A stretch of 64,000 nucleotides of DNA. It comes from Acidobacteriaceae bacterium. Lineage in GTDB: Bacteria > Acidobacteriota > Terriglobia > Terriglobales > Acidobacteriaceae. This document shows, piece by piece, positions 39,973 through 49,300 of this stretch. The notes beneath the pieces were generated by a model. It saw nothing but the letters and a program-made list of their open reading frames with translations, was not told the DNA's origin and searched no databases. The stretch covers positions 107,857 to 171,856 of the forward strand of contig JAOAPN010000015.1 of assembly GCA_025462885.1 (NCBI GenBank). The letters run 5' to 3'. The translations under genes were made by a program, and so were the position numbers. How positions within the stretch are numbered: position 1 is the stretch's first letter; each line of letters begins with the position of its first letter.

Positions 39973-40791
39973 ATGGAGAACACCATGAAAGGCACCCTCT
40001 TGTCTCTAATTCTGGCCCTTGCCACCCTAGCCGAACCTGCATACGCGCAGTTCGGCGGCGGCATCGTGCTAGACCCAACGCAGTCAGCCCACGCAGCGCA
40101 GCAGCTCATTCAGGGCAGCCAACTGTATACGACAACGATCAAGACCACGCAGAACGTGATGGAAACCTACAACCTTGCACAACGCATGGCTACGGCACCA
40201 TCGAGCTACTACACCGCATATAGCAACATGGTGCAGCAGACGTGGACGCCGGTCGCTCATCCAGCGAACACCTATGGCAATTCGCTTCCTTGGACCAATG
40301 CCGCAACATATGGCAGCGGAGCAGCAGCGGCGAACCAGGGTGCGAGCATCCAGCGAACAGGCCAGATCTCCGGTTATGGCTCTCTAAACACGCAAGGCCA
40401 ACAGGCCATCGCGGCGCAGGGCGCGACTGTTGATTTGGCCGACGCAATCAACGCCACCAGCTTACAAACGATTGGGACGGTCAGGGCGAACGCTCCACAA
40501 AGGGAAGCGGATATCAAGACGTTGGAGACAGCCAGCCATTCCACCGATCCAGCCCAACAGACTGAGCTTGCGACCCTGCAACGTATCAATCAGGCGATGC
40601 TCTTACAGCTTCGTACTCAGCAGGAAGCGAGTCAGATGACGCAGACCCAGAGCTTGCAGCAGATGGTGCAGCAGAAGCAACAGCAGGACGCTTTGAAGAT
40701 GTCCATGCAGGCCGCCGACGGTTACGAGGCGAACTACAAGAGCCACGTCACCACTGACACAACAGGCATCACCAGAGCACTCAGCTATTGA
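39973..40791 (+). CDS. trbJ: VirB5/TrbJ-type pilus-tip protein
   Basis: 272 aa, signal peptide (LSLILALATLAEPAYAQ), then FGGGIVLDPTQSAHAAQQLI and a long alpha-helical, Gln-rich body (LQRINQAMLLQLRTQQEASQ, QSLQQMVQQKQQQDALKMSM). This composition and the start of the mature protein (xxDPxN/Q near the N-terminus) match TrbJ/VirB5, a minor pilus component. Position before VirB6 supports it. Confidence 0.83.
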   Translation: MENTMKGTLLSLILALATLAEPAYAQFGGGIVLDPTQSAHAAQQLIQGSQLYTTTIKTTQNVMETYNLAQRMATAPSSYYTAYSNMVQQTWTPVAHPANTYGNSLPWTNAATYGSGAAAANQGASIQRTGQISGYGSLNTQGQQAIAAQGATVDLADAINATSLQTIGTVRANAPQREADIKTLETASHSTDPAQQTELATLQRINQAMLLQLRTQQEASQMTQTQSLQQMVQQKQQQDALKMSMQAADGYEANYKSHVTTDTTGITRALSY

Positions 40792-40806
40792 GCAGACGGG
40801 GCGATT

Positions 40807-41667
40807 ATGGGAAACCAGATACTCATCTTTATCACGCAACAGTGCGACACGCTTACGGCCACTATGTCGCCAAACGTCGATGCGATTGGGCTTCGCATGG
40901 TTATTTCGCTGGCAACGATCATGATGGTCTGGTTCGGTGTGCAGGAAGCCCTTGCATCCTCGCGCGGCGGCCCCGGCTTCGATATGGCGAAGTTTCTCAA
41001 CTTCTTCATGCTCCTCAGCTTCGCCTATATGTTCGTGAAGTATTACGACAGCAGCATTCCCGGCATCGGATACTCGCTCAAAGGATTCATTAGCCAGGGA
41101 ACGACCAATCTGGCGCAGACGATTGGACAGGACGGTATCCAGTCCATGTTCCAGTCGATTGACGGTGCGTTGGCGAAGTCAGGCCCAGGCATGGCAATGT
41201 TCACTGCACCCTATATGCTGTTCGCCTATATCAGCACCCAGATCATGCTTTCGGTGCTTGCCGCTATCTCAGCGGTAATCCTCGCATACGGTGCAGTTGC
41301 CGGAACAATCATCGGCTTGCTTGGTCCGATCTTCATCCCGTTTCTCGTGATCGAAAAACTTGAGTTTTTGTTCTGGGGATGGTTCAAGGCGTACCTCAGC
41401 TTCTCGTTTTATAAGGTCGTTGCGGCAGCCACAATGAGCGTCCTCGGGCACCTATTCGTTACCTACTACGCCAACTGGACGGACTTCTCAAATCCGATGA
41501 CGCTGATAAAGAACTTCCCCTTGTTGATCTTGCTGGTGGTGGTGAACATCTTCCTCATTCTCAAGATTCCGGCAATCACTGCCTCCATCTTCTCAGGCAG
41601 CAGCAGCGGTCACGATGCTGGCATGGGCGCAGTAACGGGTGCCATTACCGCCGCAGTGATGGGCTAA
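40807..41667 (+). CDS. trbL: VirB6/TrbL-type polytopic membrane protein
   Basis: 286 aa with about six membrane segments (IGLRMVISLATIMMVWFGVQ, FLNFFMLLSFAYMFVKYY, APYMLFAYISTQIMLSVLAA, ISAVILAYGAVAGTIIGLLG, a segment near FKAYLSFSFYKVVAAATMSV, and FPLLILLVVVNIFLILKIPA). VirB6/TrbL proteins form part of the inner-membrane channel. The Gly/Ser-rich tail is short. It starts 15 bp after TrbJ. Confidence 0.88.
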   Translation: MGNQILIFITQQCDTLTATMSPNVDAIGLRMVISLATIMMVWFGVQEALASSRGGPGFDMAKFLNFFMLLSFAYMFVKYYDSSIPGIGYSLKGFISQGTTNLAQTIGQDGIQSMFQSIDGALAKSGPGMAMFTAPYMLFAYISTQIMLSVLAAISAVILAYGAVAGTIIGLLGPIFIPFLVIEKLEFLFWGWFKAYLSFSFYKVVAAATMSVLGHLFVTYYANWTDFSNPMTLIKNFPLLILLVVVNIFLILKIPAITASIFSGSSSGHDAGMGAVTGAITAAVMG

Positions 41668-41681
41668 AAGGAGATACGCAA

Positions 41682-42365
41682 ATGCCAGTTCAAGAGACGA
41701 AATCCCCCGAGATCACCCGTGCAGCGGAACGCTATCTGGAGCAGTATGGCGACCCGCTCGTCATGAACACCTATTTGAAGATCACGATCCTTGTTCTGGG
41801 CGCTGTCTGCTTCATGCTGGGCGCGCTCACGTTCAAGAGCCAGAAGGCACTTGCCGGCATGAAGCCGCTCGTCATTCGTATCAATGACGTGGGCCATGCC
41901 GACGCCATCGACTACCGCAATTACCAGTACAAGCCGCAAGAGGCGGAGAACAAGTATTACCTCTCGCGTTGGGCCACGCTGTACTTCCAGCGCAACCGCT
42001 ATACCATCGAGCGCGACCAGACCCAGGCGCTCTACTTTCTCAATTCGGATGTCCAACAGGCCGTCATCCGGCAGGAGCAGTTGAGCAAGACCATCACAAC
42101 CTTCCAGCAAGACAGCACGCTTCCGTATGTCGATATCAACATCAAGAGCGTCATCCTCGACGATCTACGGCAGTCGCCTTATTCGGCCAGGATTGAGTTC
42201 GAGAAGGTCTATACCAACGCGAACGACCACTCGGAGATCAAGACGGAGCGTTGGACCGCCAGCGTGACCTACGTCTTCGCCGATCACGTCGAGAACAATG
42301 CGCTCGCCTTCAATCCGCTCGGACTCACTATCGTCCGCTACCGCGCCGACCAGGCGTTCGACTAG
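41682..42365 (+). CDS. trbF: VirB8/TrbF-type inner-membrane assembly protein
   Basis: 227 aa: a cytoplasmic N-terminus with AAERYLEQYGDPLVMNTYLK, one membrane helix (ITILVLGAVCFMLGALTF) and a periplasmic NTF2-like domain (YYLSRWATLYFQRNRYTIER, RIEFEKVYTN, RWTASVTYVFAD). It nucleates the secretion complex. GGAG in AAAGGAGA precedes the ATG. Confidence 0.9.
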   Translation: MPVQETKSPEITRAAERYLEQYGDPLVMNTYLKITILVLGAVCFMLGALTFKSQKALAGMKPLVIRINDVGHADAIDYRNYQYKPQEAENKYYLSRWATLYFQRNRYTIERDQTQALYFLNSDVQQAVIRQEQLSKTITTFQQDSTLPYVDINIKSVILDDLRQSPYSARIEFEKVYTNANDHSEIKTERWTASVTYVFADHVENNALAFNPLGLTIVRYRADQAFD

Positions 42366-42373
42366 GAGCCGAT

Positions 42374-43417
42374 ATGAATCACGACCGAAATCATGATTTA
42401 GACCTCCTCATATCGTTTCTCCAACCCATCAAAGAGCTGTTGCTCGACGACAGCGTGAGCGAGATCATGGGCAATCCGAACGGGCAATGGTGGTTTGAGC
42501 GCAAGGGCAAGTTGGAACACGCAGAGATCGTCTTCGATGCGAAGGCACTCCGCACCGGCCTTGAGGTGATTGCGAACAAACTCAGCCGCAAGTTGGATGA
42601 GGCGCACCCGCTCTTGAATGCACAACTGCCGGACGGGAGCCGCCTTGCGGCGGTCCTCCCGCCGGTTGTACGGCCCAACCCCGCCGTCACCATTCGGAAG
42701 TTCTCCAAGACCCGCTTCACCATCGCCGACCTCATCCAGACCGGTGCCATGACGCCGGAGATAGGTGCAACTCTCAGCGGTTACATCGAGGCCGGAAGGA
42801 CGATGCTGATTAGCGGCGGAACGGGCGCGGGCAAGACAAGTTTGCTCAACGCGCTAGCTGATTTCATCCCCGAGGAAGAGCGCATTGTCGTGATCGAGGA
42901 TACGTCGGAGCTGCGTATCGGCAAGCCGAATCTATTGGCGTCGGAGTGCCAGACGGAATCGCACACCGGCACGGTGAGTTTCAACGATCTATTGAAGGCT
43001 GCGTTGCGGTGGAGGCCCGACCGCATCATCCTCGGCGAGGTGCGGGGAGAAGAAGCTCGCACCTTGCTCGATTCGTTCAATACCGGACACGCAGGTTCGA
43101 TGGCAACGATTCACGCCAGCTCTGCGGTGAAGGCGCTCCGCAGGTTCGGTGAATTGGCGATGCGTTCGCACCAGCAATCGAACCGGGACGACATCTCGGC
43201 GGAGATCGCGGAGACCGTTCAGATTGTCGCCCAGGTTGGAAGATTCGCCAGCGGTCGCAAAGTGAGCGAGATTATCGCTGTGCGTGGATATGACCGCACC
43301 ACCAAACAGTTCATGTACGACACCATCTTCGATCTCGCAGGTGAGCGCGACGTTCCAGCAATTCACCCAATCATTTCAACCAGCAACAAGAGGGAGAACG
43401 TCCATGCCATTGCTTGA
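42374..43417 (+). CDS. trbB: VirB11/TrbB-type traffic ATPase
   Basis: 347 aa from the ATG at 42374 (AGGAG at 42364-42368); the frame is open further upstream inside the previous gene but that is a shadow. N-terminal domain with VSEIMGNPNGQWWFERKGKL, then Walker A ISGGTGAGKTSLLNAL near residue 146, the Asp box IVVIEDTSELRI, Walker B-like LRWRPDRIILGEVRGEEA and the His box GHAGSMATIHASSA. It is the hexameric cytoplasmic ATPase that switches the channel between pilus assembly and DNA transfer. Confidence 0.95.
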   Translation: MNHDRNHDLDLLISFLQPIKELLLDDSVSEIMGNPNGQWWFERKGKLEHAEIVFDAKALRTGLEVIANKLSRKLDEAHPLLNAQLPDGSRLAAVLPPVVRPNPAVTIRKFSKTRFTIADLIQTGAMTPEIGATLSGYIEAGRTMLISGGTGAGKTSLLNALADFIPEEERIVVIEDTSELRIGKPNLLASECQTESHTGTVSFNDLLKAALRWRPDRIILGEVRGEEARTLLDSFNTGHAGSMATIHASSAVKALRRFGELAMRSHQQSNRDDISAEIAETVQIVAQVGRFASGRKVSEIIAVRGYDRTTKQFMYDTIFDLAGERDVPAIHPIISTSNKRENVHAIA

Positions 43418-43727
43418 GATCACAACCAGCCGCAAAGTCACTGCCACCGTTTCGCTTGAGGAGCCCACCGCCAACCTCGTCAATCAATACGCAGCGTTCA
43501 CCCATGTTGGCGCGGACGATGTTGTGAACAAGGCGCTCGAATACGTCTTCACCAAGGACAAGGACTTCCAGAAGTTCATCGGTGCGCCGCACGATGCAAA
43601 GCCAATCCATTCCTTGCGTATCAAGCGCAGCGGTGATGATGCGCCGAAGGGAAAACCGGGACGCAAGCCAGCAACGTCAGCATCAGCTCCGACAGCGATT
43701 CCTATGGCTAATGTGGCGACAAAGTAA
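43404..43727 (+). CDS. Small element protein of unknown function
   Basis: 107 aa beginning MPLLEITTSRKVTATVSLEE, with a predicted strand-helix-helix portion (NLVNQYAAFTHVGADDVVNK, ALEYVFTKDKDFQKFIG) and a disordered Lys/Pro/Ala tail. Its ATG overlaps the end of the VirB11 gene by 14 nt and has an AGGGAG site, so it belongs to the secretion operon. The N-terminal half could be a ribbon-helix-helix DNA-binding protein, which would suit a relaxosome role, but I cannot confirm that by eye. Confidence 0.6.
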   Translation: MPLLEITTSRKVTATVSLEEPTANLVNQYAAFTHVGADDVVNKALEYVFTKDKDFQKFIGAPHDAKPIHSLRIKRSGDDAPKGKPGRKPATSASAPTAIPMANVATK

Positions 43728-43935
43728 TGTGCATTGCCCCCTCGATGATTTGTGCCGGGATGGAAACGGTGCTACGCACCGGATGAATTATGACACTCCA
43801 TCCCTCCGAGGGTCGTGCTGGAGCGGCATAAAGCGCTCTGATCCAGCAGCGGAAATCAAAGGGCTTACAGACCACAAGGCGCTCTGGGGCGCTTCAAAGC
43901 ACCCCAAAGCGCCTCAGCTTTTCTTGGAGCAAAAG
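43728..43935. other. Candidate origin of transfer (oriT)
   Basis: A 208-bp non-coding gap in an otherwise compact operon, between the secretion genes and the relaxosome and relaxase genes. It contains several inverted repeats: GGTGC-TAC-GCACC near 43769-43781, CTGGAGCG/CGCT...CCAG near 43821-43849, and GGCGCT-N2-GGGG (43878-43889) with CCCC-N2-AGCGCC (43902-43913). Location and structure fit an oriT. A terminator or internal promoter region is the alternative for the last hairpin. Confidence 0.45.
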
Positions 43936-44301
43936 ATGCCATTACTGAGCGATGAAGCGGTCACGCAAAGAGCCAGCTACCGGGTCAAGACCGCCGGTAC
44001 AAAGCTAAACCGAGATGAGCTGGCCGCACTGGCAAAGCACTGCGCCGACCGTGGAACTACGCCAGGGGAACTTATCCGGCGGCTCATCCTCAGCGAGCTA
44101 AAACCTCATATCGCTGAACCGACTGCCAGCGCAGAGTTGAGCGAGATTGTGGGGATTCGGCTGATGCTGACCAACCTCTTGAAGCCTTTGACAACCGGCA
44201 TCAAGATTACCCCGGAGGTGTTCGAGGGAATCATGGTGGAGGTCAAGAAACGGAAGACGGCACTTGCCGTTGAGACGAAGCAAGACCTGGAGCGTGCGTG
44301 A
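43936..44301 (+). CDS. Relaxosome accessory-type DNA-binding protein
   Basis: 121 aa from the ATG at 43936 with GGAG upstream; the longer frame to 43582 is a shadow. YRVKTAGTKLNRDELAALAK, then HCADRGTTPGELIRRLILSE resembles the ribbon-helix-helix part of MobC/TraJ-type proteins that bind oriT and help the relaxase nick. The rest is helical (VGIRLMLTNLLKPLTTGIKI). Its stop overlaps the coupling-protein start by one base. Confidence 0.68.
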   Translation: MPLLSDEAVTQRASYRVKTAGTKLNRDELAALAKHCADRGTTPGELIRRLILSELKPHIAEPTASAELSEIVGIRLMLTNLLKPLTTGIKITPEVFEGIMVEVKKRKTALAVETKQDLERA

Positions 44302-46367
44302 TGGCAAGTCAACAGTGGGGCCGCAAAGAAACGGTCATTTTTCCGCCGCATTCCGCGATCTACACCTATGGCGCAGTGTTCCTCGCGTTCGTGATGACCG
44401 GGTGCTTCCTGTATGTCCGTTTCGCCTACGGACAGACTCCTTTGCAGCAGTTCTACACGCCGATCTACGCACGAGCGGCGGCTGGCGCAGCCCTTGGCAA
44501 GAGGGACAAGTACCAACTGCTTTACGTTGGCGACGGCACCAAAATGGGCGAGCTTGCAGTTGAAGCCGACGTGCAGCAAGGCACGACTCCCGCCCCCGGT
44601 GGCAAGCATATTCCACTCGCGCTTTCAAGTGCGGCGGCAGCGCATGGACTCCGCGCCCTCTATCGCGGTCCGGAGCAGCCGTACCTCGACAAGCCCCTGC
44701 ACGAGTACCTGAAGACGAGCGTCTTCCAAGGCGACCCGCTCTGGAACATCTATAGATTTCCGCTCCTGTTTGGCTTCCTCTCGTTACTCGCCCAGCTCCC
44801 ACTTTCGATACGGAAGGACATCAAGCGCCGGAAGCAAATGAAGTATGGACGGCTGCTCAAAGGGCCAGTGTTGCTCACACCAAAAGAGTTCAACGAGACG
44901 GTCCAGGGCGACGGGATTGGCTTCAAGACTACCGAAGCCAAAGAAATGATGAGGATACCGCTGAGAGCTGAAGCCCAGCATATTGAACTCATGGGCGACA
45001 CCGGGGCTGGAAAGACCAGCCTGATTATGCAGATACTTCGGCAGATTCAAGACAGGGGCGAGATGGCTATCGTCTACGACCCGGCTTGCGAGTTTATCCA
45101 GAGATTCTACGACCCCAAGCGTGAGGACATTGTGTTGAACCCGTTGGACGCCCGGTGCCCCTATTGGGGACCATCCGAGGAACTTCGCCGGAAGGCAGAA
45201 GCCAAGGCGATTGCTGCGTCGCTCTATCAGCCGACCAGTGACAAGAAGGGTGAGTTTTTCACCGAGACGCCACAAAAAATCTTCGCCCATCTCCTCACCT
45301 TTGGGCCGACCCCGACGCAGTTGGTCGCATGGCTGTCCAACCCGGATGAGATCGACAAACGTGTATTGGGAACCGAGATGCAAGCCATGATTGCGAAGGG
45401 CGCACAGCAGCAGCGCAATGGCGTCCTGGCTTCGCTCGGACTGGTAGCGGACAGCCTACGGATGTTGCCCACGAAAGAGCAGTCGAAGACGACGTGGAGC
45501 GCCACCGAATGGTCAGAGACACGCAAGGGTTGGATCTTTATTACGTCCAGCGCGACCGAGCGCGAAGCCCTCCGGCCTCTGCACAGCCTTTGGATCGACC
45601 TCTTGGTTTTACGACTTCTGACCGCCCCGCAAGGCACCCAGAAACCAGTGTGGTTCGTGTTGGATGAGCTGGCGAGCTTGCAGCGTCTCCCTCAGCTCCA
45701 CACGGCCATCACAGAGAATCGGAAAAGCCAGAACCCGCTCGTTCTTGGCTTCCAAGGGAAGGCCCAGCTAGAGGTGATCTACGGCCATCTGGCGGAGGTA
45801 ATGCTGTCGCAGCCTGCCACCAAAATCTTCCTGAAAACCACTGAGCCGAAAGCGGCAGAGTGGGTGTCGAATGCCATCGGCAAGATCGAGATCGAGCGCA
45901 TGAAGGAGACGCACTTCGACGGCACGCGCTCCGGCAAGAACTTCACCTTGGATCGCCAAGTAGAGCCGTTGGTCATGGACTCTGAAATCTCCGGACTTGA
46001 GAACCGGCACGCCTTTCTCAAGCTGGGAAACAACGTCGCCCGCTTCCATTTCGAATATATGGATTTGCCTCAGAGGATGCGCGGCTTCATCGCCCGCGAT
46101 ATGGAAGACGATGCGCTGGGCTTCGATCCACTCACTCTTGTACCGAAGTCTCAACCGGCCAGTGAACCCAAGACTGACCTCGAAGCCGAAGTGCCAACAG
46201 TGAAGCAGGCTGCCTCGCCGAAGGTCGAGGATGCCGTCGCGACGGTTCCTGAAGAACAGGCGAAAGAGGACACTACTGAGGCTGACTCTAACGAGGAGAT
46301 GCCCCCGGACTCCGCCACAGTTGAGAGTGACGAGGAACTCCAAACCACGTTCACCTTCAATAATTAG
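44301..46367 (+). CDS. traD: VirD4/TraD/TrwB-type coupling protein
   Basis: 688 aa. Two N-terminal membrane segments (AIYTYGAVFLAFVMTGCFLY; FPLLFGFLSLLAQLPLS near 155), then the FtsK/HerA-like motor: Walker A ELMGDTGAGKTSLIMQIL, GEMAIVYDPACEFIQRFYDP, and Walker B PVWFVLDELASLQRLPQLHT, followed by TENRKSQNPLVLGFQGKAQL. The type fits the TrwB/TraD group that pairs with MOBF relaxases. The Glu/Ala-rich acidic tail (last 80 residues) probably recruits substrates. It joins the relaxosome to the secretion channel. Confidence 0.93.
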   Translation: MASQQWGRKETVIFPPHSAIYTYGAVFLAFVMTGCFLYVRFAYGQTPLQQFYTPIYARAAAGAALGKRDKYQLLYVGDGTKMGELAVEADVQQGTTPAPGGKHIPLALSSAAAAHGLRALYRGPEQPYLDKPLHEYLKTSVFQGDPLWNIYRFPLLFGFLSLLAQLPLSIRKDIKRRKQMKYGRLLKGPVLLTPKEFNETVQGDGIGFKTTEAKEMMRIPLRAEAQHIELMGDTGAGKTSLIMQILRQIQDRGEMAIVYDPACEFIQRFYDPKREDIVLNPLDARCPYWGPSEELRRKAEAKAIAASLYQPTSDKKGEFFTETPQKIFAHLLTFGPTPTQLVAWLSNPDEIDKRVLGTEMQAMIAKGAQQQRNGVLASLGLVADSLRMLPTKEQSKTTWSATEWSETRKGWIFITSSATEREALRPLHSLWIDLLVLRLLTAPQGTQKPVWFVLDELASLQRLPQLHTAITENRKSQNPLVLGFQGKAQLEVIYGHLAEVMLSQPATKIFLKTTEPKAAEWVSNAIGKIEIERMKETHFDGTRSGKNFTLDRQVEPLVMDSEISGLENRHAFLKLGNNVARFHFEYMDLPQRMRGFIARDMEDDALGFDPLTLVPKSQPASEPKTDLEAEVPTVKQAASPKVEDAVATVPEEQAKEDTTEADSNEEMPPDSATVESDEELQTTFTFNN

Positions 46368-46375
46368 AGGGTCGT

Positions 46376-49300
46376 ATGCTCACCATCTCCAAGCCAATCA
46401 GCTCCGGCCAGGCACAGACGTACCACGCCAAAGAGTTCACGTCCGCCGAGCAGAACTATTGGAAGCAGGGCGACACGATTCTGGGAGAATGGCAGGGGCA
46501 GTTGGCGGACAAGTACGGTCTCGCCGGAGCTATCGACGCGCAACACTTCGCCCGTCTCAGCGAAGGCCAGAACCCTCATACTGCGGAGCAGTTGGTCCAG
46601 CATCGCAAGGCCCAGGAGTACGCAACCGCAGACGGAACGACCGTCAAGCCTGTAGAGCATCGTGCGGGGTGGGACGCGACGTTCTCCGCTCCAAAGTCCG
46701 TCTCGCTGACTGCTTTGGTAGGAGGCGATGATCGTGTCCGTGAAGCCCACCGGCAGGCCGTGACCATCGCCCTCACGGAACTGGAGCGGTACACCCAGGC
46801 CCGGATCGGCGGCAACCATCCCGCCGAAACCACCGGCAAGTTTATTGTTGCCAAGTTCGAGCACGACACCGCCCGACCGGTAGACGGGTACGCCGCCCCG
46901 CAGCTTCATACACATGCCGTGATCTTCAACATGACCGAGCGACCAGACGGCTCAACCCGCGCATTGCAGGAGCGCGGATTCTTCGATACCCAGCAGTTTG
47001 CTACCGCCGTTTATCAATCCGAACTCACGTTCCGGCTCCGCCATCTTGGCTACGAGATCGAGGCCGGTAAGAGCGGTGCTCCCGATGTGAAGGGCTACAC
47101 CGCCGAGTATCTTGAAGCATCCAGCCCACGCCGCCAACAGATTGAAGAAGCCATTGCGCGCAGTGGCTTCAGCGGGCCGGAGGCAGCGGAGATTGCGGCT
47201 CACAACACCCGCGACCGGAAGGAAATTCATACTCCGTCCGACGTAATTGCCGCTCACCGCCAGATTGCGGCCGAGTTTGGCAACCAGGCCGATCTTGTGG
47301 TCTCGGCAGCGCGGGAGAGGGCTGAGGGACTCGCACAAAATCGTGTGCCGGATGCGCCCCAAAGGGCGCAAGAAGCTGTGTCCTTTGCCAAGGATCGTAG
47401 CTTCGAGCGTGAGGCCGTTACCGACGAACGGAACATTATGCGCGATGCCTTGCGGCGCGGAATGGGCGACCTCACCTATGACCAGGTGCGGTCGAACTTT
47501 GACCAGCGACACAACGGCGGCGAGTTCCAGACAGTGAACGGCCAGAAGCATGAGACAGGGCGGCAGTTTACTACCAGAGAGGCCATCGCTGCGGAGCTCG
47601 CAACGGTGGGGCATATGCAACGCGGCCAGAATACCGTCGAGCCGGTTCTGCCCAAAGAGCAGGCTGCAGCTCATGCGAACACCCGCGAACTTCTCAATCC
47701 GGCGCAGCGGAAAGCCATCGAGGAGGTGCTGTCATCCCATGACCGCGTCCACGGTTTGCAAGGACTCGCGGGGTCAGGTAAGACCAGCACCCTGTCCTCT
47801 ATCCGGGAAGGTGCAGAGCGGAATGGCTACGCAGTCGAAGGCTTTGCCCCGACAAGCCGCGCCACCGCCCAGCTACGAGAGGCGGGGATTTCGGCAGACA
47901 CTTTGCAAGGTTTCCTTGCTCGCGGAGGCCAGGAGCAGGCTAAGGGCGATCCCGACCGAAAGCATCTCTACATGGTTGACGAATCCAGTCTTGCCAGCAC
48001 TCGCCAGATGCAGAGTTTCATGGAAAAGATTGGGCCGCAAGACAGGGTTTTGCTCGTGGGAGACACCCGCCAGCATCAGGGTGTCGATGCTGGGAAACCT
48101 TTTGAGCAGATGCAGCAAGCTGGTATGCAGACCTCGCAGCTTGACCAGATCATGCGTCAGAAAGACCCCGAATTGCTCCGCGTCGTTGAACACTTTGCCA
48201 AGAATGAAACGGCTGTGGGTATCGGGCTATTGCAGCAGCAGGGCCGCGTGACTGAGATCCCGGACAATGCCCAACGCATTGACGCCATCGCCAAGGATTA
48301 TGCCGCCAAGCCAGAGAACACGCTCGTCGTTTCTCCTGATAACGCCAGCCGCCGCGATATCAACGATGCCATCCGCACGGAGCTGAAAGCCTCCGGCATT
48401 GTCTCCAGAGACGACCACCGGATGGATGTTTTGACACAGCGCTCGGAGCTTACCAGTGTCGATCGGGAGTGGGCAGCCAACTATCAGCAGGGTGACGTTC
48501 TGTACTATATGCGCGGCAGCAAGGAGCATGGGATAGAGCCGCGCGCAAATGCGACCGTCGCCTCCATCGACGCCGCAGCCAACCGGATTACAGTCTCCAA
48601 AGACGACGGGAAGCAGGTCACCTACGACCCGGAACGCCTGAGCGGTATCACGGCATACCGCGAGATCAGCCGGGACTTTGCCCAGGGCGACCGCATCCAG
48701 TTCACGTCCACAAACCGCGAACTGGGCGTCTCCAATCGTGATCTTGGAACCATTGACCGGATCGACGGCAAGCAGATCGACGTGAAGATGGACGGTGAGA
48801 AAGAGCGTACCGTCAGCTTCGATTCCGCAAAGATGCGGCACTTCGACCACGGCTATACCGTGACCTCGCACAGCTCGCAGGGTCTCACCACCGACCGCGT
48901 ATTGGTGAACATGGACACCACCGTTCACCCGGAACTTATCAATACCCGCTTCGCCTATGTCTCCGTCTCCCGCGCTTCGCAGGACGCGCGGATTTACACG
49001 AATGACGCCGGAACCCTTGGCGAACGCCTCAGTACCGATGTGACCAAGACTTCGGCGATAGACCTTCAAAAAGCGCCGGTCGAACCGACCGCCAACCAGC
49101 AGACAGCAACTAAGGAGCCACCTATGACCAACAGCAGAGAGCATCCGCAGGATGATTTACGCCGCGAACCGCCAACCGAGGCGATGGTTTCGCTTCCCGA
49201 GATCGTCCGCCATGAAGCCGAAGTCGATACGCGGCACTACGCCCCCATCGAGGCAGCTCTACCCAAGGAAACAGAAGGCTACGAGTGGAAGCGCGAGACA

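Noticed and set aside
43582..43935. N-terminal extension of the relaxosome accessory protein
   Set aside because: The in-frame extension overlaps the preceding gene in another phase, is Arg/Gln rich, and the ATG at 43936 has its own ribosome site.
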